From Arcanobacterium haemolyticum DSM 20595 (GTDB lineage Bacteria > Actinomycetota > Actinomycetes > Actinomycetales > Actinomycetaceae): a DNA stretch of 64,000 nt. Positions 8,435-17,538 of the stretch are shown here, piece after piece. The notes under the pieces were generated by a model. It was not told where the DNA came from. It saw only the letters and a list, made by a program, of their open reading frames with translations, and searched no databases. Within the stretch, counting starts at the first letter, position 1. Each line of letters starts with the position of its first letter. The translations under genes and the position numbers were made by a program. Location of the stretch: assembly GCF_000092365.1 (NCBI RefSeq), contig NC_014218.1:1364001-1428000 (forward strand), read 5' to 3'.

Positions 8435-9942
8435 TGAGTGATGAAAAACAAACGTTAGAAGAGCGTGCGCACAACCGCACGCAGCGTCCGCAGAGCGATC
8501 AGTTTCGTTCTTTCATCGGCGAAGATTGGGGCACTCGCCCGGCGGGTCCGCAGCGTGGTGAAGTAGCAGATTACCTTCCTGCTCGCCATCTCACACTAGG
8601 TTCGCAGTTTGTTGGCGAACGTTTAGTTTTCCCTGCAGGTGATCTTCAGGTTCGTTCTAACGATACGGATTATCGTTTCCGCGCGCATTCTGCGTTCGCA
8701 CATTTGACTGGGCTTGGTGGCGAAGACGAACCAGGCGCTGTTCTTGTTCTTGAACCGCTTGCGGATGAGGAGCGCACTGCGGAGGCTACGCACGAAGCTG
8801 TGTTGTATTTCCATCCGCGCGCACCGCGTTCGTCTGAAGAGTTTTATGCGGATTCGCGCCACGGTGAGTTTTGGGTGGGTGCTCGCTTGTCTGCTCAGGA
8901 GATGTCTACTCTCACGGGTTTGAAAGTTTCGCATATTGATTCGCTTCGTGATGCTCTTGCGAAGGATTTGGGCGAAGTGACGATTCGCGTGGTTCCCGGT
9001 TCAGATGCGTCCGTGGAAGCTTTGGTTGAAGAGTTGCGTCAGGAAAATGGCTTGGTAGAGAGCGCAGAGGCAATCAACGCTCAGTTGGCCGAGGCTGCGT
9101 CTGAGATGCGTTTGATTAAGGACGAATACGAAATTCGTGAAATGCAGAAGGCAGTGGATGTCACCGCCGCTGGTTTCGACGACGTGGTTGCGTCGTTCCC
9201 ACGTGCTCGTACGCACTGGCGTGGTGAGCGTGTGATTGAAGGCGCGTTCTTTGCGAAGGCTCGCGAAGAAGGTAACGGTTTGGGCTATGACACGATCGCT
9301 GCTGCCGGCAACCACGCAAACACGTTGCACTGGATCAAGAATGATGGCCCGTTGGAAGATGGCACGTTGATGTTGATCGATGCAGGAGCTGAAGTAGATT
9401 CGCTCTACACCGCGGATATCACCCGTACGTTGCCTGTTTCTGGCACGTTCTCTCCAACCCAGCGCAAGGTGTATGACGCCGTGTTGGAGGCATGCGATTA
9501 TGCACTCGAAGTGGCGTCACAGCCAGGCGTTCGTTTCCGTGATGTGCACGCAGCAGCTATGACTGTGATCGCACGCCACTTGGAGAACTGGGGCATCTTG
9601 CCGGTCACTGCAGAAGAATCGTTGCTACCAGAAAACCAGTATCACCGCCGGTGGATGCCTCACGGCACATCGCATCACTTGGGCCTTGATGTTCACGATT
9701 GCGCACAAGCTAAGCGTGAACTTTATCAGGATGCTGTACTGGAAGAAGGTATGGTATTCACTATTGAGCCTGGATTGTATTTCCGTGAAGACGATCTGAA
9801 GGTTCCAGAAGAATTCCGTGGAATCGGCGTTCGAATTGAAGATGACGTGGTCATCACAGCCAAGGGCGCTGTACGTATTTCTGAACATATTCCACGTACG
9901 GCCGATGATATTGAGGCATGGATGGCGCGCCTCGCACAGTAA
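8434..9942 (+). CDS. pepP: Aminopeptidase P family (M24B) metallopeptidase
   Basis: A 502-residue cytosolic peptidase that should remove N-terminal residues preceding proline. An N-terminal creatinase-like domain includes RAHSAFAHLTGL. It is followed by the M24 catalytic domain with metal ligands in DAGAEVDSLYTADITR, MPHGTSHHLGLDVHD, EPGLYF and RIEDDVVIT. The start is set at 8434 because a -10 box sits just upstream. The in-frame ATG at 8425 and codons further upstream overlap this promoter or the divergent PHP gene. Confidence 0.9.
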   Translation: MSDEKQTLEERAHNRTQRPQSDQFRSFIGEDWGTRPAGPQRGEVADYLPARHLTLGSQFVGERLVFPAGDLQVRSNDTDYRFRAHSAFAHLTGLGGEDEPGAVLVLEPLADEERTAEATHEAVLYFHPRAPRSSEEFYADSRHGEFWVGARLSAQEMSTLTGLKVSHIDSLRDALAKDLGEVTIRVVPGSDASVEALVEELRQENGLVESAEAINAQLAEAASEMRLIKDEYEIREMQKAVDVTAAGFDDVVASFPRARTHWRGERVIEGAFFAKAREEGNGLGYDTIAAAGNHANTLHWIKNDGPLEDGTLMLIDAGAEVDSLYTADITRTLPVSGTFSPTQRKVYDAVLEACDYALEVASQPGVRFRDVHAAAMTVIARHLENWGILPVTAEESLLPENQYHRRWMPHGTSHHLGLDVHDCAQAKRELYQDAVLEEGMVFTIEPGLYFREDDLKVPEEFRGIGVRIEDDVVITAKGAVRISEHIPRTADDIEAWMARLAQ

Positions 9943-9998
9943 GCCGTACAGCTTAACCACACGGCGGATCTCCGCCACGACGAACAGGAGAGTGAAAT

Positions 9999-11288
9999 AT
10001 GGGCACTCATGGGCCGTCTCGCGTTTTTGTTGGGCGTCTTGCAGGAGCAGACGTCTTTGACCCGATCGGTGATCGTGTTGGCAAGGTGAGCGATGTCGTT
10101 GTGGTTTTCCGATTACGTGGGGCCCCGCTGGCAGTGGGGCTAACGGTTGACGTGGTGGGTAAGCGGCGCGTGTTCGTGCCGCTTACCCGGGTCACGTCGA
10201 TGGCTAACGGCCAAGTGATCACCACAGGTTTGGTGAACATGCGCCGGTTTAACCAACGCCCAGTGGAAACGATGGCTGTTGGTGAGTTGCTTGATCGCCA
10301 GGTCACGATTATTGAGTCTGGCGAATTAGCTGAAGTTGAAGATCTTGCGATTGAGCAGACTCGCGCGCGCGAATGGCGCGTCACTACCTTGTACGTGCGT
10401 ATGGGGCGCGGTGCGAAGGATGCGGGAAACACTCTGCTGATTCCAACGTCTGCCGTGCGCGGTTTGGCTACGAAGGTATCGAACCAGGGCGCTACTGCCT
10501 TGTTGGCGCAGATTTCTGGTTTGAAAGCTCCTGATGTGGCCGATATTTTGCGCGATTTGCCTGAGGATCGTTTGCTTGCAGTTGCGCGCGAATTGTCCGA
10601 TGAACGTTTGGCAGACGTGTTGGAAGAATTGGGTGACGACGATCGTGTTGCCATTATGGAGTCCCTCGACGTCGAACGTGCTGCGGACGTTTTGGAAGTC
10701 ATGCAGCCTGATGACGCGGCCGATTTGGTGAACGAACTGCCAGTTGCTCAAGCTGAAGCGTTGCTTGAACGCATGGAACCAGAAGACGCTCGTGACGTCC
10801 GCCGGTTGATGAGTTATTCTGAACGTTCCGCCGGTGGTTTGATGACAACCGATCCGATCATTTTGCCTCCAGATGCCTCTGTTGCGATGGCACTTGCGCA
10901 AGCCCGCCGGCCAGAATTACCGCCGGCACTGGCGTCGATCATCTTTGTCACTAGGCCTCCGCACGAATCTCCAACAGGCCGCTACATCGGCGTCGTCCAT
11001 CTACAACGCGCCTTGCGCGAACCGCCGTCAAACATGATCGGCGGAATCGTGGAGCAGGTGGAAAACCTCTCCCCTGATGACGGCATCGGAACGATCACGC
11101 GTCTGCTCGCAACTTATAACTTAACTGCGCTGCCCGTGTTAGCAGACGATATGCTTGTTGGCGCTGTGTCTGTTGATGACGTCTTGGATCACTTGCTTCC
11201 TGACGATTGGCGTGAAGCAGATGAAATCGAACTGGATGAAGCAGTTGATGCTCAACATAACCATGATGATGAGGAGGTGGATGCCTAA
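9999..11288 (+). CDS. MgtE N-terminal/CBS domain protein with PRC-barrel-like start
   Basis: A 429-residue protein without membrane segments. The N-terminal about 160 residues resemble a PRC-barrel pair (DPIGDRVGKVSDVVV). The repeated region DILRDLPEDRLLAVARELSD onwards is the MgtE N-terminal helical domain, followed by two CBS domains. It lacks the MgtE channel, so a regulatory or Mg2+/nucleotide-sensing role is more likely than transport. RBS AGGAG upstream; its TAA overlaps the next ATG by one base (TAATG). Mycobacteria have a similar gene next to mrp. Confidence 0.85.
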   Translation: MGTHGPSRVFVGRLAGADVFDPIGDRVGKVSDVVVVFRLRGAPLAVGLTVDVVGKRRVFVPLTRVTSMANGQVITTGLVNMRRFNQRPVETMAVGELLDRQVTIIESGELAEVEDLAIEQTRAREWRVTTLYVRMGRGAKDAGNTLLIPTSAVRGLATKVSNQGATALLAQISGLKAPDVADILRDLPEDRLLAVARELSDERLADVLEELGDDDRVAIMESLDVERAADVLEVMQPDDAADLVNELPVAQAEALLERMEPEDARDVRRLMSYSERSAGGLMTTDPIILPPDASVAMALAQARRPELPPALASIIFVTRPPHESPTGRYIGVVHLQRALREPPSNMIGGIVEQVENLSPDDGIGTITRLLATYNLTALPVLADDMLVGAVSVDDVLDHLLPDDWREADEIELDEAVDAQHNHDDEEVDA

Positions 11289-11869
11289 TGGCAAATTTTG
11301 ACGAGCCATCGGACAAGCGCTCACGGCGTATTAAGAAGGCCCGCTGGGATTCGGATGCAATTGGTGTTGTTTCTGAACGTATCGCACGCTTTTCTGGCAC
11401 GCCTCAATTCTTGGTCTACTTATCGATCTTCGTCGCTCTGTGGTTAGCGTGGAACACGTGGGGGCCTGATTCGTTGCGCTTCGATTCGGCAGAACTGGGC
11501 TTCACCGCGCTCACGCTGATGCTGTCGCTTCAAGCCTCTTATGCAGCTCCGCTGATTCTTCTTGCACAAAACAGGCAAGATGATCGTGACCGTGTGACCG
11601 CACAACAGGATCGTTTCACCGCGGAACGCAACTTGGCGGATACCGAATACATCACGCGTGAAATCGCATCGCTGCGTTTGGCATTGAATGAAATCGCCAC
11701 CCGTGATTTCGTTCGCTCAGAAATTCGCGATCAACTGGAGATCTACCGCGAAACCGATGCGGAGCTTACAGAAAAACTTGAAGCCAAAGACGCTCATATT
11801 GCCGTGCTCGAAGCCAAGATTGATGAACTTTTAACACAAATTGATACACCTGAAAAGAAGGTAGACTAG
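11288..11869 (+). CDS. DUF1003 membrane protein
   Basis: A 193-residue protein with two membrane helices (YLSIFVALWLAW near residue 40, and TALTLMLSLQASYAAPLILL near 75). The conserved DUF1003 stretch AQNRQDDRDR follows. The C-terminus from about residue 105 is a charged, probably coiled-coil tail. Translationally coupled to the MgtE-N gene and 5 bases from mrp. The function of the family is unknown; its fixed place beside MgtE-N and Mrp suggests a shared role. Confidence 0.88.
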   Translation: MANFDEPSDKRSRRIKKARWDSDAIGVVSERIARFSGTPQFLVYLSIFVALWLAWNTWGPDSLRFDSAELGFTALTLMLSLQASYAAPLILLAQNRQDDRDRVTAQQDRFTAERNLADTEYITREIASLRLALNEIATRDFVRSEIRDQLEIYRETDAELTEKLEAKDAHIAVLEAKIDELLTQIDTPEKKVD

Positions 11870-11874
11870 ACCTC

Positions 11875-12999
11875 ATGACTATTTCCCTTGAAAAGATTAA
11901 TGAAGCCCTCGCAGGCGTATATGATCCTGAAATTAAACGGCCGATTACGGAAATCGGTATGGTTCGCTCTGTAGACGTCGATGATTCTGGTCTTGTTACC
12001 GTTGGCGTTGATCTCACCACCGCCGGGTGCCCGTTGCGTGAGAAGCTCACCACGGATGTGACCGCCGCAGTTTCTGCCGTCGAAGGCGTTACTGGCGTGA
12101 ATGTGGTTATGGGCGTCATGTCTGATGAACAAAAAGCAGAGATGAAGAAGACCTTGCGCGGTGGCACCCCAGAACGCCACAACCCATTCTCTGATTCGGG
12201 TTCACTCACCCGCGTGTACGCCATCTCCTCTGGTAAGGGCGGCGTTGGTAAATCATCTATGACAGTCAACTTGGCTACGGCAATGCAACGTCAAGGCTTG
12301 AAAGTTGGCGTGGTTGATGCCGATATTTATGGCTTCTCTATCCCACACATGATGGGTGTAGATGTGCCGCCACAGGTTGTTGACAAGATGATCATCCCTC
12401 CAGTGGCTCACGATGTGAAGACCATTTCTATCGGTATGTTCATGGAAGAAAACATTCCTGTTGTTTGGCGTGGCCCAATGCTTCACCGTGCACTCGAACA
12501 GTTCTTCTCTGACGTGTACTGGGGCGATCTGGATGTTCTCTTGATCGATCTTCCGCCGGGTACCGGCGATATTGCGCTCTCGGTTGCTCAGTTGATTCCG
12601 AATGCGGAAATTGTCCTGGTCACCACCCCGCAGGTGGCAGCAGCAGATGTTGCTGAACGCGCCGGCATGATGGCAAAGCAAACTGATCAACGCGTGGTTG
12701 GCGTTATCGAAAACATGTCCTACCTGACCATGCCAGATGGCACCCAGATGGATATCTTCGGTTCCGGTGGCGGCAAGAAGGTTGCCAGCGAACTATCCTA
12801 CATTTTGGGTTACGATGTGCCGTTGCTAGGCCAGATTCCATTGGAACAGCCACTGCGCGAAGGCGGAGATGCCGGCGTTCCATTGGCAAGCCAGGATGTT
12901 GAATCCGCTGCTCACGAGGCTATCCATGCGATTGCTGAAAAGTTGGGCCACAGAGCCCGTGGGCTTTCCGGTAAGTCGCTTGGCGTCGCACCTCTTTAG
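11875..12999 (+). CDS. mrp: Mrp/NBP35 family Fe-S carrier ATPase
   Basis: A 374-residue protein. An N-terminal MIP18/DUF59 domain (about 1-95, with AGCPLREKL) is followed by a P-loop deviant Walker A, SSGKGGVGKSS, near residue 120, and DLPPGTGD near residue 225. Relatives bind and deliver iron-sulfur clusters. Here it could supply the many Fe-S enzymes encoded downstream, but that link is inference. No CxxC is seen near the C-terminus, unlike some Nbp35 proteins. Confidence 0.93.
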   Translation: MTISLEKINEALAGVYDPEIKRPITEIGMVRSVDVDDSGLVTVGVDLTTAGCPLREKLTTDVTAAVSAVEGVTGVNVVMGVMSDEQKAEMKKTLRGGTPERHNPFSDSGSLTRVYAISSGKGGVGKSSMTVNLATAMQRQGLKVGVVDADIYGFSIPHMMGVDVPPQVVDKMIIPPVAHDVKTISIGMFMEENIPVVWRGPMLHRALEQFFSDVYWGDLDVLLIDLPPGTGDIALSVAQLIPNAEIVLVTTPQVAAADVAERAGMMAKQTDQRVVGVIENMSYLTMPDGTQMDIFGSGGGKKVASELSYILGYDVPLLGQIPLEQPLREGGDAGVPLASQDVESAAHEAIHAIAEKLGHRARGLSGKSLGVAPL

Positions 13000-13017
13000 G
13001 GGAGAAGTTTACGGAAG

Positions 13018-13647
13018 ATGAGCATCGAAAAAGCGCAATCGTGGGTGTACGCTGAAACGTTTGCATCTGACAACATGTATACGAATCAGGCCCGCCTTCA
13101 GGCTGCCGAATTGGGGATTGAACCTATCAGTACTGCTACCGGGCATTTCTTATCCTTGCTGTGTTCAGCAAAGGGTGCCAAGGTGATTGCTGATATCGGC
13201 ACTGGTACAGGTGTTAGTGGCCTCTACCTGTTGGCAGGCACAAAGGATTCACAGATCACCAGTATTGATGTTGATTCTGAAGCTCAAAACATGGCCCGGC
13301 AGAATTTTGCTGCCACGGGTGTTCGCTCTGGCCGTTATCGGCTGATCAACGGCCGGAGCGCGGATATCCTTCCGCGCCTCGCGTCGGCGTCCTACGATCT
13401 GGTCTTGGTAGATGGTGATCCACTAGAAGCTGAAGGCGATGTTGTTGAGGCCCTGCGCATGTTGCGCACTGGCGGTATCTTGGTTGTGGCCCATGCGCTC
13501 TACCGTGACCGCGTAGCGGATCCGGCCCGCCGTGACGATCATACGGTGGCCATGCGAAACTTGGGCAAGTTACTTCAAGAATCTGACAGCCTCACAACGT
13601 CGCTCCTGCCGGTTGGCGATGGGCTTTTAGTTTCTGTAAAGAACTAG
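13018..13647 (+). CDS. O-methyltransferase family 3, SAM-dependent
   Basis: A 209-residue Rossmann-fold methyltransferase. The SAM-binding motif IADIGTGTGVSGLYLL sits near residue 60, ITSIDVDSEA near residue 82, and YDLVLVDGD near residue 128. It resembles the Rv1220c-type catechol O-methyltransferase-like proteins. It follows mrp by 18 bases and ends 4 bases from the stop of the opposing tatC. The substrate is unknown. Confidence 0.87.
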   Translation: MSIEKAQSWVYAETFASDNMYTNQARLQAAELGIEPISTATGHFLSLLCSAKGAKVIADIGTGTGVSGLYLLAGTKDSQITSIDVDSEAQNMARQNFAATGVRSGRYRLINGRSADILPRLASASYDLVLVDGDPLEAEGDVVEALRMLRTGGILVVAHALYRDRVADPARRDDHTVAMRNLGKLLQESDSLTTSLLPVGDGLLVSVKN

Positions 13648-13651
13648 CGGC

Positions 13652-14410
13652 TCAGGCAGCCAGCCCTGCCTTCTTCAGTTTCTTGGCCACGCTCCGATCA
13701 CGTATCCACGAAATAAATACAGCAATCAGGTAGAGGAGCAAAAGGAACAGGGCTTGCACGATCATTGGCCACGGGCTTGGGAGCGGGTTGGCGATCGCCG
13801 CGAAGATAAAAGCGATCACGGTGGCCCAGCGCCATCCAAGGATCATGGTGCGTGCGGAGAGTATTCCAAGGAAGTTGAGAACAACCAGGAATTCTGGGAT
13901 GAGGAACGAGATACCGAAGGCGATCACCAAGCGCATATAGAACGTGACGTATGCGTTGGCTTGCAGGAGCGATACGGCTCCTTCTGGCACGAAGGATTGG
14001 AGGATTTCTACGGCTCGCGGCGCCATCCATACGCCACTGGCGGCCCCGCTTGCGAAGAGGATCACTCCTACGATGCCGAACACAACAACATAGATTTTTT
14101 CTTTTCGCTTGAGCGCGGGAGCAATAAAAAGCCCGAGTTGGGTGATCCACCATGGGCTGGTGATGAGGATAGAGATCCAGATAGCAACGGTGAATTTAAG
14201 ATCGAATGCTGCGCCGATGGTCTGAAAGTTCAGGCCAAGTTCTGCCTTGTTGGCTTGCCGGATTGGTTCTTGGATGAACCTCATCACGGGATCGTACAGA
14301 TACCATCCGGGTACGGTTCCGATGATGATGCCAAGAAGCGCCAGGATAAGGCGTTTGCGCAGTTCGCGTATGTGAGCGAAGATGCCCATGCGTGCTTCTG
14401 GATTCTTCAT
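13652..14410 (-). CDS. tatC: Sec-independent translocase TatC
   Basis: A 252-residue membrane protein with six predicted helices. The start region HIRELRKRLILALLG and the internal FGISFLIPEFLVVLNFLGI match TatC. It is the receptor for twin-arginine signal peptides and forms the translocase with TatA and TatB. tatA lies 6 bases upstream. DmsA, encoded in this window, is an obvious Tat substrate. A second in-frame ATG (MGIFAH) is an alternative start. Confidence 0.95.
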   Translation of the reverse strand: MKNPEARMGIFAHIRELRKRLILALLGIIIGTVPGWYLYDPVMRFIQEPIRQANKAELGLNFQTIGAAFDLKFTVAIWISILITSPWWITQLGLFIAPALKRKEKIYVVVFGIVGVILFASGAASGVWMAPRAVEILQSFVPEGAVSLLQANAYVTFYMRLVIAFGISFLIPEFLVVLNFLGILSARTMILGWRWATVIAFIFAAIANPLPSPWPMIVQALFLLLLYLIAVFISWIRDRSVAKKLKKAGLAA

Positions 14411-14416
14411 GGGTTG

Positions 14417-14605
14417 TTACTTGGTTTCGTTGCCTTTATCGGATTCTTCGATGGCCTCTGGTTGGACGTCGTCTTGGAGTTCTTTCATTTCTTTCTTGAG
14501 GACTTTGGCGCTTTGTCCGATGGATTTTGCGATGGATGGGAGTTTGGAGGCTCCGAAGATGATGATGAGGACGAAGATAACGACGACGAGGTGTGACGGC
14601 TTCAT
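14417..14605 (-). CDS. tatA: Sec-independent translocase TatA
   Basis: A 62-residue protein: one N-terminal membrane helix (MKPSHLVVVIFVLIIIFGA), the FGASKLP hinge, then an amphipathic helix and an acidic tail. This is the pore-forming subunit of the Tat system. The start at 14605 has an AAGGAG site 5 bases upstream; a longer reading from 14638 is not supported. In an operon with tatC. Confidence 0.93.
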   Translation of the reverse strand: MKPSHLVVVIFVLIIIFGASKLPSIAKSIGQSAKVLKKEMKELQDDVQPEAIEESDKGNETK

Positions 14606-14769
14606 GGTTTCTCCTTGGTTGGTTTTTGACCGGCTCACATATACTAACGTGTAGATGGCGCCTCCTGCATTAGCGGGATTTCTATTTCACACTTGTCGGG
14701 TAGTTTTGGTTGTTTTTCCGGGTGTTTGTAGGGTGGTTGGGATATGTTGTCCCGGTTGGAAGGTTTGTT

Positions 14770-15531
14770 ATGAAGTTGTCTCGCGGTGTGGCAGGTGTGG
14801 TGAGTTGTCTTATGGTTGCGGGGTGCGCTGGTTCCCCTACGGCGGAGAAGAAGACCGATGCCGAGGCTACGATTTTCGCCGCCGCCTCGCTGAATACTGT
14901 GCTTCCGGAGTTGATGCAGGAGCAGGCTCCGCATATTTCTACCACATTCAATTTTGATGGTTCGTCTGGATTAGTTGACCAGATGGCTGGCGGTGCTCCG
15001 GCTGACGTGTTGTTGACTGCGAATCAGAAGAATATGACGAAGGCGCTGGATAAGGGTTTGGTCACAGATCCGGTGATGTTTGCAACGAACACATTGGTGA
15101 TGGTTGTTCCGAAGGATAATCCTGGCAAGGTTACGGGTTTTACGGACGGTTCGTTGGATGGTAAGCGCCTGGTGGTGTGTGCTCCTGAAGTTCCGTGTGG
15201 TTCCGCAACCGCCCAGCTGGCCGAACTGAACAACGTGACGTTGGCTCCCGCGTCGGAAGAACAATCCGTCACGTCAGTCTTGGGCAAAGTGACTAGCGGT
15301 GAAGCTGACGCCGGCCTGGTGTACCGTACGGACGCGATGCTGGCGGGTGATAAGGTGTCGGTGATTCAGATCGATCAGGCCGATAAGGTGGTCAACAAGT
15401 ACATGATTGCTGTCGCATCGAAGGCTAAGAATGCGAAGGCAGCGAAGGCCGTTATTGACGCGGTGATGAGCGATGCTGGCCAGAAAAAGCTGGCTGATTT
15501 CGGTTTTTCTGCCCCGATTGCGGGTAAGTAA
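14770..15531 (+). CDS. modA: Molybdate-binding lipoprotein ModA
   Basis: A 253-residue periplasmic-type binding protein anchored as a lipoprotein. The signal peptide ends with the lipobox MVAGC. ATIFAAASLNTVLPEL, FDGSSGLVDQMAGGAPADV and CAPEVPCGSAT are characteristic of ModA. The start at 14770 is chosen for the signal peptide and the GGAAGG site; an upstream reading from 14710 adds a hydrophobic stretch without precedent. It captures molybdate for the ModBC transporter encoded 2 bases downstream, feeding cofactor synthesis. Confidence 0.94.
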   Translation: MKLSRGVAGVVSCLMVAGCAGSPTAEKKTDAEATIFAAASLNTVLPELMQEQAPHISTTFNFDGSSGLVDQMAGGAPADVLLTANQKNMTKALDKGLVTDPVMFATNTLVMVVPKDNPGKVTGFTDGSLDGKRLVVCAPEVPCGSATAQLAELNNVTLAPASEEQSVTSVLGKVTSGEADAGLVYRTDAMLAGDKVSVIQIDQADKVVNKYMIAVASKAKNAKAAKAVIDAVMSDAGQKKLADFGFSAPIAGK

Positions 15532-15533
15532 CC

Positions 15534-17018
15534 ATGTTCCACAAGCGTCAGTTGGCGTATGCTCCGTGGCTTCTGGCCCCGGCCGTGATCGCGCTGGGAT
15601 TCTTGGTGGTCCCATTGTTTGCGGTGGCGTGGCGTACCCCGTGGTCTGATTTCGGCGCATTGATCAGCGCGCCAGATTCACGTGACGCTTTGTGGTTATC
15701 TGTGCGTACGTGCCTCGTGTCCACTACCGTTACGGCTGTGATTGGTGTTCCGTTGGCGTTTGTGCTGGCGAAAACTGATCGCTGGTGGGCACGGGCTATG
15801 CGCCTGCTCGTGTTGCTTCCGATGGTGTTGCCTCCTGTGGTGGCGGGGTTGGCGTTGTTGCTGACCTGGGGCCGGATGGGGTTACTTGGCCACTATCTGG
15901 AGTTTGCGGGAATTGAGATTAGTTTTAGTACGGTTGCGGTTATTTTTTCGCAGGTTTTTGTGGCGATGCCGTTTTTGGTGATGTCGTTTGAATCTGCGGT
16001 GCGTGCTGCGGGTGATTCGTATGAGGTAACGGCGCGTTCGTTAGGTGCGTCGCGTACTCGTACGTTTTTTGGGGTGTCTTTACCTGTATTGTTTCCGGCG
16101 TTGATTTCTGCAGTGGCGCTCGCATTTTCGCGGGCGTTGGGCGAATTTGGCGCAACGATGACGTTCGCGGGTTCGCTTCAGGGCGTGACTCGCACGATGC
16201 CCCTTCAAATTTATTTACAGCGTGAGATGGATACGGATCAGGCGCTTGCGTTGGCTGTTGTGCTGATTGCCTTGGCTGGCATGATGTTGGGGATCGCGAG
16301 TGTGAGTGTGGTTCCGTGGGCATGGTTTGGCAAGTTCCGCCGTGAGGTGAGGATTGACAACGACGTTCTTCTTCCTACTCGCCACATCCATGCTCCGCAA
16401 ATTTCGGTGAATGCTGATGTAGCAGAGCGGAATGTGGCGATACGTGCACAGATTCCTGCCGGGAGTGTGGTTGCTGTGATGGGCGCCAATGGGTCGGGTA
16501 AATCGACCCTGTTGGGGCTGATATCGGGAACGATTCCGGCATCAACGGGCACGGTATCGTTCTCTCCTGCCTCACCGCGAATAGTCACACTCTTGCAGAG
16601 CCCTCTACTGTTTCCACATCTGAACGTGGTGGAGAATGTGGAGTTCGGCTTACGTTGCGCCGGTTATTCACGGGCAGCTGCCCGCCGCCAGGCACTGAGC
16701 GAACTGGCGTTGGTTGGCATGGCAGACCACGCTTATGCCGCTGCCACTAAGCTTTCTGGCGGGCAAGGGCAACGTGTTGCCCTTGCCCGCGCGATGGCCA
16801 TTAGCCCAGATGTGGTGCTGTTAGACGAACCGTTTGCAGCACTTGATGAAACCACCACGGATGCTTTACGCATCCAGTTGCGTGAGCGGCTGACACAGGC
16901 GGGAGTGACCGCAGTGATCGTGACTCACGATATCGTGGACGCCACCGATATGGCCGATTCGATCCTCACGTTGCGCCACGGCAAGGTCATATCCCACTCC
17001 CCTGTTGCACGGCAGTAA
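15534..17018 (+). CDS. modBC: ModB-ModC fusion: molybdate ABC permease joined to its ATPase
   Basis: A 494-residue single protein. Residues about 1-265 are a ModB-type permease with the cytoplasmic loop ARSLGASRTRTFFGVSLP and GEFGATMTFAGS. Residues about 290-494 are the ATPase: Walker A GANGSGKST, Q-loop LLQSPLLFPHLN, signature LSGGQGQRVALARA, Walker B VVLLDEP and switch VTHD. No molybdate-binding TOBE/Mop domain follows; the protein ends soon after the ATPase core. The reading frame is continuous with no sign of frameshift. It should work with the lipoprotein ModA directly upstream. Confidence 0.93.
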   Translation: MFHKRQLAYAPWLLAPAVIALGFLVVPLFAVAWRTPWSDFGALISAPDSRDALWLSVRTCLVSTTVTAVIGVPLAFVLAKTDRWWARAMRLLVLLPMVLPPVVAGLALLLTWGRMGLLGHYLEFAGIEISFSTVAVIFSQVFVAMPFLVMSFESAVRAAGDSYEVTARSLGASRTRTFFGVSLPVLFPALISAVALAFSRALGEFGATMTFAGSLQGVTRTMPLQIYLQREMDTDQALALAVVLIALAGMMLGIASVSVVPWAWFGKFRREVRIDNDVLLPTRHIHAPQISVNADVAERNVAIRAQIPAGSVVAVMGANGSGKSTLLGLISGTIPASTGTVSFSPASPRIVTLLQSPLLFPHLNVVENVEFGLRCAGYSRAAARRQALSELALVGMADHAYAAATKLSGGQGQRVALARAMAISPDVVLLDEPFAALDETTTDALRIQLRERLTQAGVTAVIVTHDIVDATDMADSILTLRHGKVISHSPVARQ

Positions 17019-17038
17019 AACGTCTGGTTGCCAGCTCG

Positions 17039-17518
17039 TTAAGCGTCACGGTGCCAATCACCAGATCGGCCACCCGATTTGTGGATGATCTTGCATTCGG
17101 TGATTTCAGCACTGCGATCAACGCCCTTCACCATGTCAACAACCGCGAGCGCCGCCACATTCACTGCAGTGAGGGCTTCCATTTCCACGCCTGTGCGGTC
17201 TGCGGTTCGAACAGTGGCACGCAAGGCTACGTGATCGTCTTCTAACGTCACATCCAATGCCACGCCGTGAACGCCGATCGTGTGCGCAAGCGGAAGAAGC
17301 TCTGGGACTCGCTTGGCGGCCTGGATACCGCTGATGCGGGCAACAGCAAGCACGTCTCCTTTCGGGACTGTACCGTCTTTGAGCGCCTGCAGAACGGTTG
17401 GTGAGCAGAGAACCTTGCCGATTGCGGTAGCTTCACGCACGGTTGGTTGTTTTGCCGTCACGTCAACCATGTAAGCGTGCCCGGCGTTATTGAGGTGGGT
17501 AAACGACATGTCTGTCAT
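17039..17518 (-). CDS. moaC: Cyclic pyranopterin monophosphate synthase MoaC
   Basis: A 159-residue enzyme that makes cyclic pyranopterin monophosphate from the MoaA product, the first stage of molybdenum cofactor synthesis. Signature residues: LLPLAHTIGVHG in the middle, and GVEMEALTAVNVAALAVVDM with the terminal KIIHKSGGRSG. The start at 17518 (ATG) has AAGGAC 6 bases upstream; the TTG six bases earlier is too close to that site. 20 bases downstream of moeA in the same direction. Confidence 0.94.
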   Translation of the reverse strand: MTDMSFTHLNNAGHAYMVDVTAKQPTVREATAIGKVLCSPTVLQALKDGTVPKGDVLAVARISGIQAAKRVPELLPLAHTIGVHGVALDVTLEDDHVALRATVRTADRTGVEMEALTAVNVAALAVVDMVKGVDRSAEITECKIIHKSGGRSGDWHRDA

Positions 17519-17538
17519 GATCAAGTCCTTATAGATTT

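Noticed and set aside
15534-17018. The modB-modC fusion as a sequencing frame error
   Set aside because: The linker between the two domains is continuous, with normal codon use and no stop in frame; nothing suggests a lost stop or indel. Still worth confirming by resequencing.
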